From the IMG/VR virus record IMGVR_UViG_3300017763_000021, positions 1 to 57,463 of that record: 57,463 bases of DNA; one strand, given 5' to 3'. The notes under the pieces were generated by a model. It was given only the letters and a program-made list of their open reading frames with translations, made no database searches and was not told where the DNA came from. The DNA comes from a virus. Below are positions 1 to 7,093 of this stretch, piece after piece. Both the position numbers and the translations under genes were made by a program. Each line of letters opens with the position of its first letter. The first letter of the stretch is position 1.

Positions 1-2
1 AT

Positions 3-80
3 GGATATGAATACGACACTCATCCATTTGAGTTGGAAGCTATCGCTGCAGAAAAAGATTGGAAACTTTTTATAAAATAA
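3..80 (+). CDS. C-terminal fragment of a gene cut by the window edge
   Basis: The third frame is open from base 3 to a TAA at 78-80 and reads as a soluble, acidic protein end (ends DWKLFIK). The residue composition looks like real coding sequence, while the other two forward frames look random or close quickly. The start lies outside the window and the family cannot be named from 25 residues. Confidence 0.5.
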   Translation, partial: GYEYDTHPFELEAIAAEKDWKLFIK

Positions 81-91
81 GTCACTCCAGA

Positions 92-136
92 TTTTTTTAT
101 GTCAAATATTTGTGGTATATTAGTAGAGTAATTAAA
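92..136 (+). promoter_or_regulatory. Early-type promoter (TTTTTTTATGTC-N12-TATATTAG)
   Basis: A T-run (92-98) followed by ATGTC (99-103), exactly 12 bases, then TATATT (116-121). The same arrangement recurs at 34602-34631 and 54277-54306. The block 114-136, covering the -10 and the first transcribed bases, is identical to 52421-52443. It sits about 28 bases before the ATG at 149 and shows that the longer reading frame starting at 59 is not the gene. Confidence 0.55.
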
Positions 137-148
137 AGAGTAATAGAA

Positions 149-325
149 ATGAAAAAAATCAAAGCAAAATTATTGACTTACTTATTTACCGATTGGGTAA
201 AGTCAGAAACTGATGTTGAAACGTTGATCATGACAAGAAACATGATAGAGCAACGTAAGAATAAAATAACTGGACACACTCCGGTTTTGGGTTTTAGAAT
301 GCATGGTACAACTAATATTAAATAA
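149..325 (+). CDS. Small hypothetical protein, 58 aa
   Basis: Unrecognised. The protein begins MKKIKAKLL, has a mixed amphipathic N-terminus and a basic C-terminal half. The start at 149 is chosen because a promoter-like element occupies 92-121 and the region before 149 would be untranslated leader. The next gene begins one base after the stop, so the small genes at 149-891 are probably co-transcribed. Confidence 0.6.
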   Translation: MKKIKAKLLTYLFTDWVKSETDVETLIMTRNMIEQRKNKITGHTPVLGFRMHGTTNIK

Positions 326-326
326 T

Positions 327-587
327 ATGAATTATAAAAGATTTAACAGACACGATTGCTTTACTTCAGAAATGAGAACAATGACAATGGATGTCATTAA
401 CGCAACAGAGGACGATTCATTAACAAACATGTCATACGGACTTTTTGATGGATATTTATATGATGATTTACTGCCAAGGGCAATTAAGCTTGGTGTAAGT
501 AAAGAAATAGAAAATAAAATCAGAGGTTTAAAGAAAGCAATTGAAATGTTTATTCAATTGACAGATAAAGAAACTAAAATTATATAA
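327..587 (+). CDS. Hypothetical protein, 86 aa
   Basis: Unrecognised soluble protein beginning MNYKRFNRHDC. The ATG at 327 is preferred over one at 303 because it avoids overlapping the previous gene and follows an A/T-rich stretch, as most starts here do. It ends two bases before the next ATG. No motif points to a function. Confidence 0.65.
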   Translation: MNYKRFNRHDCFTSEMRTMTMDVINATEDDSLTNMSYGLFDGYLYDDLLPRAIKLGVSKEIENKIRGLKKAIEMFIQLTDKETKII

Positions 588-588
588 C

Positions 589-891
589 ATGAATACATTT
601 GATAAAATTAAAATAGTTAAAGAAGCTGTACAAAAATTCTTTGATGATAGTGCAGAACAATTTATACATGATAATGACATCATTTCATGGGAAGAAAATC
701 ATATCGTAACAACCGGTACACAGATCATGTGCAAAAAATGGAATGTCAATGACATGGGAGGAGGATTTGTCCAATCAGTCATAGACAATGATTTAAGCAA
801 AACAATGGCTTCAGCTGACAATATCAATATGCACGCTGTCAGATTCTACTGTGCTATGATTTATAACGTATCTAAACCTAAACGTATATAA
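589..891 (+). CDS. Hypothetical protein, 100 aa
   Basis: Unrecognised soluble protein with an amphipathic N-terminal helix (FDKIKIVKEAVQKFFDD) and a glycine cluster in the middle (DMGGGF). It is the third gene of a tight small-gene run. No signal peptide or membrane segment is visible. Confidence 0.65.
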   Translation: MNTFDKIKIVKEAVQKFFDDSAEQFIHDNDIISWEENHIVTTGTQIMCKKWNVNDMGGGFVQSVIDNDLSKTMASADNINMHAVRFYCAMIYNVSKPKRI

Positions 892-956
892 TGTTAGGAA
901 ACTAGTACTTTGCAGCCATCAGCACGAGTGCAGCACTAAAAGAGTCGAATAAATAA

Positions 957-985
957 TTAAACAAATTATACTTTGTGTGTATAAT
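957..985 (+). promoter_or_regulatory. Middle-type promoter (TTAAAC-N17-TATAAT)
   Basis: TTAAAC at 957-962, 17 bases, TATAAT at 980-985, then the ATG of the next gene 15 bases later. It matches the (N)GAAAC-N17-TATAAT pattern at 11659, 12305, 14709, 23657, 33581 and 50772. Confidence 0.6.
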
Positions 986-1000
986 AACTAAATAAATCAC

Positions 1001-1312
1001 ATGTCTAAAAATAAGAAATCAAACATTCTATCTGAAGCTAACGACATCGTAAATAATCGTTCTGAAGAAAAATCACGCCAATATGGCCCATTCGAAGAAG
1101 GTATGAGACGCGCAGCAATGATATTCAATGGCATGACCGGCCAAGATCTTAACGGTTCAGATATGTATGCTGCGCTAGTAGCTTTAAAACTAAGCAGGCA
1201 TTCATATAATTATAAACAAGATAATTTATTAGATGCAGTAGCTTACTTAGGTGCATTAGATAACTATGTAGATAAGCACGGTTATAAAGAAAGTGAAGAT
1301 CCATTAAAATAA
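1001..1312 (+). CDS. DUF6378-like protein
   Basis: The 103-residue protein carries the arrangement I associate with the phage DUF6378 family: SRQYGPFEEG near residue 25, then an alpha-helical part with DMYAALVALKLSRHS and a C-terminal DNLLDAVAYLGALDNY. Function is unknown. The all-helical layout with conserved acidic residues is reminiscent of MazG-like nucleotide pyrophosphohydrolases, but that link is inference. It opens the possible modification island and has its own promoter at 957-985. Confidence 0.65.
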   Translation: MSKNKKSNILSEANDIVNNRSEEKSRQYGPFEEGMRRAAMIFNGMTGQDLNGSDMYAALVALKLSRHSYNYKQDNLLDAVAYLGALDNYVDKHGYKESEDPLK

Positions 1313-1316
1313 AAGT

Positions 1317-2378
1317 ATGACAGAGTTAACATTTTTTACAGAACAGGAAACCGATAAGTCGATTAAAGTCGGCATTTGTGCATTGGTTGGTAAAATTAGC
1401 CCAAAAATCTCATCGCATAAAGGTGCATGGGCACACATGCTATTAAATCAATTGCAAAATGCTGGTTTTGAAAATGCAGAAGTAATCACATCTAATCAAA
1501 CTGATTGGAATGACTACGACGCAATTCTAATTGATCACGGTATGGAATTCAAAGGCACCTTCAATATATTTGGAGGATCTAATGATGATTTATATCATCA
1601 ACTAATGAGGTTATTTACACCAGTTAAAATGTATTCTTTACATCATGCCATGCCAGATATTGGTAACTTAATTAAAACAAGACTAAAAGCTGGTACAGAT
1701 TTGTTTAAAACGCTTGAATCTAGAATTGAAGAAGCTACAGAAATCTGTATGGAAATACAAAAGATTGATCATATTGAAAAAACTGAAAAATTATGTTTTG
1801 GCGATAGTCACTCTTTTGGAATGTATCAAGCAGGATATATGTGTCAAAGGCACGATGGATTAACAATGCACGGTGCACTTAAGCGCGGTTTACAAAGTTA
1901 TGTTTATCCATGGATAAATGAACTTACAGTTTACATGGGTAATATTGATGTTCGACATCACCTAATGCGTCAGTCAAATCCAAGTGCTGCAGTTAAAGTA
2001 CTTATAAAAAGATATGAAGAAGAACTTATTGGATTAGGTATTAGTAATATTGAAATTGTAAATGTTTTACCTATTGAAAACGAAAGTAGACCTTTACCAA
2101 AAACAGGGTATTATAAAGGAACGCCTTTTGCTGGGACTTGGAATGAACGTACAGAATTAGTTAAAGAAATTAATGCCGGAATAGAAGACATGGCACAAAG
2201 AAATAACTGGAAGGTCTATAAACATTCAGAAGTTTATTTTAATACTAAAGGTGAATTAACTTTCGATGTAATGGAAAAACCCAAGTCCGTCCACATATCT
2301 AGAGAATACTATAGATGGAATATGGAAAAAAACGAAGCAAATAAAAATTTAATTAAACAAACACTATCTTTATTTTAA
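1317..2378 (+). CDS. Two-domain protein with SGNH/GDSL-like C-terminal half
   Basis: 353 residues. The first ~150 residues form an unrecognised alpha/beta domain (starts KVGICALVGK; contains IDHGMEFKG). From about residue 158 the sequence has SGNH-hydrolase-like blocks: GDSHS at 162-166 with candidate nucleophile S164, GNIDVRHH at 208-215 in the block III position, and a late SVHIS that could hold the catalytic His. Such enzymes are usually esterases or acyl transferases; the substrate here is unknown. The protein ends QTLSLF, close to bacterial sliding-clamp binding peptides (QLSLF type). It overlaps the next gene by one base, indicating translational coupling. Confidence 0.6.
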   Translation: MTELTFFTEQETDKSIKVGICALVGKISPKISSHKGAWAHMLLNQLQNAGFENAEVITSNQTDWNDYDAILIDHGMEFKGTFNIFGGSNDDLYHQLMRLFTPVKMYSLHHAMPDIGNLIKTRLKAGTDLFKTLESRIEEATEICMEIQKIDHIEKTEKLCFGDSHSFGMYQAGYMCQRHDGLTMHGALKRGLQSYVYPWINELTVYMGNIDVRHHLMRQSNPSAAVKVLIKRYEEELIGLGISNIEIVNVLPIENESRPLPKTGYYKGTPFAGTWNERTELVKEINAGIEDMAQRNNWKVYKHSEVYFNTKGELTFDVMEKPKSVHISREYYRWNMEKNEANKNLIKQTLSLF

Positions 2379-2527
2379 TGAAAGCAGACGAAAAATTCAA
2401 CATAGAAATTACCTACAACGAATCAGGTAAAACCGAAAACATAGTAATAGAAACCAAAGACATAGAGTGGTCAATGACACAATTTCAAAGAAATAGACCA
2501 TCGTTTAATTGGAAAATTATAGATTGA
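2378..2527 (+). CDS. Small hypothetical protein, 49 aa
   Basis: Begins at an ATG sharing one base with the preceding TAA and ends two bases before the next ATG, so it is embedded in the operon. It begins MKADEKFNIEITYNESGK and ends NWKIID, with alternating hydrophobic residues suggesting a small beta-rich protein. No family recognised. Confidence 0.65.
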   Translation: MKADEKFNIEITYNESGKTENIVIETKDIEWSMTQFQRNRPSFNWKIID

Positions 2528-2528
2528 T

Positions 2529-3326
2529 ATGCAGATATCTCCAAATGAAATAGCTAGAATAGCACAAATAGCATTTGTTCTAGAACCTATAGCTAATAAA
2601 CCTGGATTAACAACTAGATACACCGATAAGAATAAAAACTTAAAGCTAGAAAACTTCCTAGTTGCCGGTATTAATACAGGAGATTCATTTAGAGAATTAG
2701 CAAAACGAGTTTACGAATCCAAAGATTTACCAATAACATATGATATTGCACTACAAGCTCAAAAAGATTCATTTAAAAATAGAATAGGTAGCAGACTTAT
2801 ATACGGTGGTATAATTAGTTTATTTCCATTGATTATAACACAAACACATATCCGGTCAACTGATCCATACCAAATCTTAAGCAATGTAGAAGGTGTATTA
2901 AAACAAACACACAGAGAAGATGCAGTATATCTTCAAGAATTAGAAAACTATGCTTATAGTTTTGGGTTTAATCACAAACAATATATGTTTGATGTAAAGG
3001 ATGAATATGAAAATATATGGGATTATTTAGAAAAAGATTTGGTCTCAATAGGAGAATTAACAAATCCGCAATGGAAAGATAGAGCCAAAACAGGATCATC
3101 GAATAAAGAAATATTGAATGGATATCCTATTGTAAAGGGCATGTTAGATCTTTATTATGACACTATAAAAAATAAACCATGGCGAGGAATAAGCCAAACA
3201 ACAGAAGAAATAGATTTCTTAATAAGAAGAGAATTTCCAAATGCACACATTCAGTGGTTAGCAGATCTACATGTGTGTTTGATGTATTTGATCTTATGTC
3301 ATGACAATAAAGATTTTTTTGTATAA
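2529..3326 (+). CDS. CitG-like (triphosphoribosyl-dephospho-CoA synthase family) protein
   Basis: 265 residues. The N-terminus EIARIAQ...LEPIANKPGL (KPGL at 24-27) followed by a helix with ENFLVAGINTGDSF, and later GSRLIYGGIISLFPL (88-101) and THREDAV (127-133), follow the layout of the CitG/MdcB family as I remember it, especially the shorter archaeal-type members. Known CitG uses ATP to attach a 5'-triphosphoribosyl group to a hydroxyl of dephospho-CoA, releasing adenine. No citrate-lyase or CoA genes are nearby. The neighbours look like base-modification enzymes, so transfer of a ribosyl-phosphate group onto a modified base or nucleotide is a possible role (inference). The family call rests on remembered motifs only. 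Confidence 0.6.
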   Translation: MQISPNEIARIAQIAFVLEPIANKPGLTTRYTDKNKNLKLENFLVAGINTGDSFRELAKRVYESKDLPITYDIALQAQKDSFKNRIGSRLIYGGIISLFPLIITQTHIRSTDPYQILSNVEGVLKQTHREDAVYLQELENYAYSFGFNHKQYMFDVKDEYENIWDYLEKDLVSIGELTNPQWKDRAKTGSSNKEILNGYPIVKGMLDLYYDTIKNKPWRGISQTTEEIDFLIRREFPNAHIQWLADLHVCLMYLILCHDNKDFFV

Positions 3327-3337
3327 AATAAAAAACA

Positions 3338-4546
3338 ATGAACATAACAACAACCAAATATTACGATGAGTTCTTAAGATATTTTGAGCTAGCCAAAAAA
3401 CAGCAAGATTTAAGTAATCTTGGTCATGTTCCACATGCAGAATCAAAACTAGATGACGAACTAATGCATCACATAGAATTATATGATGTCGTAGAACGTA
3501 AATATGCTGGATTTTCCCAAATAATTAATGACTGTTTTTATGGTTGGAATTCAGATCATCCATATTGGTCAAGAATGGAAGCCGGATTATATACACCTCA
3601 GCGAATGGAAGTGGCTACTAATTGGAATTCTAAGAGAGACGAATTTGGACTAGAAGAATGGCTTTACATCTTTATTCTTCACAGAGTATGTGGCTCAGCA
3701 ATTAATTATGCAACTAAACCATCAGGATATCACAACACTATTTTATTTAATTTACATGAATGTGAAACTATAGAAGAAATGTGTGAGGTGATCAAACATC
3801 ATCCTACGCCATTTTACACTTCAGTTGGTTATCAATTTCCAGCATTTCCAAAACCACCAAAACCAGAAGTTAATGAAGATTCGTTTGTAGGCATGTCTAG
3901 TTTTACAAAACCAGAATATGTGTATAAAAGAGGTGGAGATTATTTCTTGTGTGAATTTGCGCCAAGAATGGCCAGAGACATGGCAAACTTCTTAAGAGAA
4001 GGTGATAAAAAAGACTTAAGAGAATTGGGTGAATGGATGTTTAAGTGGAATGCAGATAATGGCTTAAGAGCTTATAGATTTCAATATGCTGCAGTTATTG
4101 CAGATGTTTGCGATTGGTACCCAGAATTTATGAATAGAGAATCAATGTTCTATTATGGTACTAACGCAGTAGAATGTATTGGTTATCTTGCAGATCCTGT
4201 AGAAAAGAAAGGTAAAAAGTCTGAAGAGTTTCTAGACGCAGTAATGACAAAGATTTATGAAGACACTGGCTCACTTCCATATAATGCAGAAGATGTAGCG
4301 TGTGACTTTATTAGATGGATAGAAAATTATTTAAGACCTGGAAAGGATTATGCACATATAAATATGGACACTTTGTGGAATTCGTCCGCTATTAAAGATC
4401 ATCCATATGGTAGACAAAAGGCTATGTTAGATTTAGGTTTAGTAAAGACATTCAATGACATGACTCAATTTCCATCTGATGATAAAGTATTGCAAAGCGC
4501 AGGCGTATCAGTTGAAGAATATAAAAAAATGGTAGCAAAAACATGA
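3338..4546 (+). CDS. aGPT-pyrophosphorylase / amino-acid:DNA transferase-like protein (paralog 1)
   Basis: 402 residues, mostly alpha-helical. It contains EEWLYIFILHRVCG near residue 108 and, around 245-285, RAYRFQYAAVIAD...PEF...ESMFYYGTNAVECIG. The second block lines up with RSPLYPCKNTARYVA...PDLVDPESILFGGTGHFDG in the next gene, so the two are paralogs. The layout recalls the alpha-glutamyl/putrescinyl-thymine pyrophosphorylase family, some of which were shown to transfer amino acids onto pyrophosphorylated 5-hydroxymethyl-dU in phage DNA. Overlaps the next gene by 4 bases (ATGA). Function is a family-level inference. Confidence 0.5.
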   Translation: MNITTTKYYDEFLRYFELAKKQQDLSNLGHVPHAESKLDDELMHHIELYDVVERKYAGFSQIINDCFYGWNSDHPYWSRMEAGLYTPQRMEVATNWNSKRDEFGLEEWLYIFILHRVCGSAINYATKPSGYHNTILFNLHECETIEEMCEVIKHHPTPFYTSVGYQFPAFPKPPKPEVNEDSFVGMSSFTKPEYVYKRGGDYFLCEFAPRMARDMANFLREGDKKDLRELGEWMFKWNADNGLRAYRFQYAAVIADVCDWYPEFMNRESMFYYGTNAVECIGYLADPVEKKGKKSEEFLDAVMTKIYEDTGSLPYNAEDVACDFIRWIENYLRPGKDYAHINMDTLWNSSAIKDHPYGRQKAMLDLGLVKTFNDMTQFPSDDKVLQSAGVSVEEYKKMVAKT

Positions 4547-5655
4547 GCGAGAAAATAAAAATAAAAGAAGTCAAACCAAAAATTAAACAAACACCAGATC
4601 AAGGTGTTTTGTTTACGTTTGATGATGATGTCAATCAAGAATACAGTAACATCACTTATGATGGAACTAATACAGATATAAAATTTAAGAAAAAGAAGCC
4701 TGCAGAAAGTTGGATGAAAGATTGGTCAGAAGAATTAAGATTAGCTAAATTCTTTGAATTCTGTCATGAATTTGATAAACGAGAAGATAGGTTACTATTA
4801 GAAGATTATCAAATATTTTCCCATAGGTTACACTGGCATGAACATCCTTATTGTTATATGATGCAACATGAGACAGATCTAGAAAAATTACTTTATTATA
4901 CTATTGTGTTTTCATTCTCTAATGAGCATTGGGGAACCATTACTAAATTAATTAATCAAGGTGAAGAAAAGACCAGGGCGCATTTTGTAGAAAACAGACA
5001 TGCTAGGAATGATTTATTTCAGATATATTATCCTAAGGGTACAATAGTTAAAGATTGGTTAATTGAAGGACCTAAAAAAGCAGCTAAAGATATGGCTCAT
5101 ATTCTAGAAGATCTAGAAAGGCCATATACAATGATGGAGTTTGCTAAATTATTAGAAGCTTATTTTAAAGAACATCAAAACTTTAGATCACCTTTATATC
5201 CATGTAAAAACACAGCAAGATATGTAGCTATGAGTAGACCAGATCTTGTTGATCCTGAATCTATTTTATTCGGAGGTACCGGACATTTCGATGGCATGCA
5301 ACAAATATTTGGTGGAGTTAATCTTAATGGTAAAGTAAAATATTCTATTGACTCAGATGGTCAATTTATTGCAGAGAATAAGCATGCTGAAGAATGGCTA
5401 AGACAAATGGATGTACTTGTAAATCATCCAAACAATCCAATGGAAAGTCAAAAGTATTTAAATGTAGAAGATAAAACATGTTTCTTCTATAAACACATTG
5501 CAATTAGCCATGGAATAAAATCACCAACAAAAAGAATTCCATATACATGGATATTTGATGGTAAATTTAATTTAGCTAAAAATCCAGATAAAGAAATTAA
5601 TGTTAACGCAGACACTACTCGACATTTATGGGGTAGAGATTATCCAAACGAATAA
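4543..5655 (+). CDS. aGPT-pyrophosphorylase / amino-acid:DNA transferase-like protein (paralog 2)
   Basis: 370 residues. After a ~55-residue polar N-terminus there is a helical core with FFEFCHEFDKRED, LLYYTIVFSFSNEHWGT and, near residues 213-255, RSPLYPCKNTARYVA and ESILFGGTGHFDGMQQ. The GGTGH element occupies the place where this family usually has a glycine-rich motif. It is translationally coupled to its paralog, so a heteromer or two successive transfers are plausible. Alternative: an unrelated helical phage protein with chance similarity. Confidence 0.5.
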   Translation: MSEKIKIKEVKPKIKQTPDQGVLFTFDDDVNQEYSNITYDGTNTDIKFKKKKPAESWMKDWSEELRLAKFFEFCHEFDKREDRLLLEDYQIFSHRLHWHEHPYCYMMQHETDLEKLLYYTIVFSFSNEHWGTITKLINQGEEKTRAHFVENRHARNDLFQIYYPKGTIVKDWLIEGPKKAAKDMAHILEDLERPYTMMEFAKLLEAYFKEHQNFRSPLYPCKNTARYVAMSRPDLVDPESILFGGTGHFDGMQQIFGGVNLNGKVKYSIDSDGQFIAENKHAEEWLRQMDVLVNHPNNPMESQKYLNVEDKTCFFYKHIAISHGIKSPTKRIPYTWIFDGKFNLAKNPDKEINVNADTTRHLWGRDYPNE

Positions 5656-5658
5656 AAT

Positions 5659-6555
5659 ATGGCACACGATAAACACACAACAAGTTCAATGAATCAAGAT
5701 TTAAATCTTATGATGCCTAATAGACAGGCATGGTTAGATTTAGCAGGAGATTGGCAAGATCCACTAGATGATCCAATTATTGTGAATCACGAAGGATTTA
5801 ATGTAGTAAGAGATGATATGATGGGCTTTGGATCTAAATGTAGATTTGGAGATATTTTAGTACAGAAAGCACCGACTGATACATTAGTATATGTACAGCC
5901 AAGATTTGGATTCGCAGGAATTTCTCTTGCATATTTAGCAAAAAAATACAATAAGAAATTAGTGCTATTTATGCCATCGGGTAAAGTAATATCAGATCAT
6001 CAAGCCATATGTATTGAAAGAGGAGCAACACCTAAATTTAGAAGAATTGCAGCAATGCCTAATTTAAATAGAATTGCAAAACAATGGGCAGAAGATAATA
6101 ACGCTACGTTTATTCCATTAGGACTTAAACATGAGTTAGTAACTGCAGCTGCGGTCAAAGTTGCATATGATGTAGCAGAAAAACACGGATATCCAGAAGA
6201 AGTATGGTCAGCAATATCTACCGGTGTTTTATCTAGATCTTTACAAATTGCATGGCCAGATGCTGAATTTAATGCAGTTGCGGTTTCTAGAAATATTCAA
6301 AACGGTGAATTAGGTAGAGCTAAAGTTTGGTCACATCCTAAAGCGTTTGCTTCGGATGTAAAACCAGAATTTGCCCCTCCTTTTCCATCAGCAATGAATT
6401 ATGATGCAAAGGCTTGGGAATTTATGGTTAAACATGGAAATCAAGGAGCTTGGTTTTGGAATGTAGGTGGACAGCCTTATCCAGAATCAGAAGAAACTAA
6501 AGAAAAAACGAATTCAAAAAGAGAATGGGGAGAAGTTTTAGAAATAGACAAATAA
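5659..6555 (+). CDS. Fold-type II PLP-dependent enzyme (D-cysteine desulfhydrase / ACC deaminase-like)
   Basis: 298 residues. VVRDDMMGFGSKCRFG (about 49-64) matches the segment around the PLP lysine in the tryptophan-synthase-beta superfamily, making K60 the likely Schiff-base lysine. The following VYVQPRFGFAGISLAYLAKKY occupies the place of the usual substrate-loop segment. Members do eliminations, deaminations or beta-replacements on amino acids. Next to two amino-acid-transferase-like genes, remodelling an amino-acid adduct on DNA or on a nucleotide is an attractive but unproven role. The canonical GGxxxN asparagine is not obvious, so the reaction may differ from known members. Confidence 0.55.
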   Translation: MAHDKHTTSSMNQDLNLMMPNRQAWLDLAGDWQDPLDDPIIVNHEGFNVVRDDMMGFGSKCRFGDILVQKAPTDTLVYVQPRFGFAGISLAYLAKKYNKKLVLFMPSGKVISDHQAICIERGATPKFRRIAAMPNLNRIAKQWAEDNNATFIPLGLKHELVTAAAVKVAYDVAEKHGYPEEVWSAISTGVLSRSLQIAWPDAEFNAVAVSRNIQNGELGRAKVWSHPKAFASDVKPEFAPPFPSAMNYDAKAWEFMVKHGNQGAWFWNVGGQPYPESEETKEKTNSKREWGEVLEIDK

Positions 6556-6607
6556 AAACTGAAACTATCTCGAATAAGATCATAGAAATAATATACAAAA
6601 AAAGAAC

Positions 6608-7072
6608 ATGGCGAACATAGACAACAAATGCGCAGATCTTGATATTCAAGATTATCACAAAGATACCAAAGATACATTTGGTTTACTCTTTGACAAACAA
6701 AAGGAATTACAATCTAGATTAGGTTTTGACTTTAAGGGTTGGAGCATTAAAGAGATCGCAGATTTCTGGATGGTGAATAAACATGCAATGAGCGATGAGC
6801 TTAATGAAATGTTTGATGCACTTGGAGGAATTAATGACGGTATCGGTAACGCAGGTTGGAAATATTGGAAAAAGGATAATACTAAGACTCCTGAAATGAA
6901 AATTGAAGATCTTAGTGAAGAAGACAAATTAGAGTTATTTTATGAGTGGATTGACGGTCTTCATTTTTATATGAACTTTGCAATTTCAATTGGTATGACA
7001 AGTAAAGACATTGTTAACTTGTACATGGCAAAGAATGCAGAGAATCACGACAGACAAGAACGAGGATATTAA
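6608..7072 (+). CDS. Dimeric dUTPase-like / gp56-type NTP pyrophosphohydrolase
   Basis: 154 residues, all-helical. The features GNAGWKYWKKD (about 80-90), ELFYEWIDGLHFYMN (about 108-123) and LYMAKNAENHDRQERGY at the C-terminus match the dimeric dUTPase/dCTPase family to which T4 gp56 belongs. These enzymes hydrolyse dUTP (and dCTP in T4) to the monophosphate, keeping uracil out of DNA and feeding base-modification precursors. It sits between the PLP enzyme and the DNA polymerase, which fits control of pyrimidine precursors. Confidence 0.75.
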   Translation: MANIDNKCADLDIQDYHKDTKDTFGLLFDKQKELQSRLGFDFKGWSIKEIADFWMVNKHAMSDELNEMFDALGGINDGIGNAGWKYWKKDNTKTPEMKIEDLSEEDKLELFYEWIDGLHFYMNFAISIGMTSKDIVNLYMAKNAENHDRQERGY

Positions 7073-7093
7073 TCAACCAACACACTCAATAAC

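Noticed and set aside
59-148. N-terminal extension of the 58-aa protein to an ATG at 59
   Set aside because: The extra segment is translated promoter sequence (T-run, TATATTAG) shared with other promoters, so it is not coding.
892-956. tRNA or small RNA gene in the gap before the DUF6378-like gene
   Set aside because: There is a short palindrome (AGTGC-A-GCACT at 927-937) and CAGCAC repeats, but no cloverleaf, anticodon stem or terminator.
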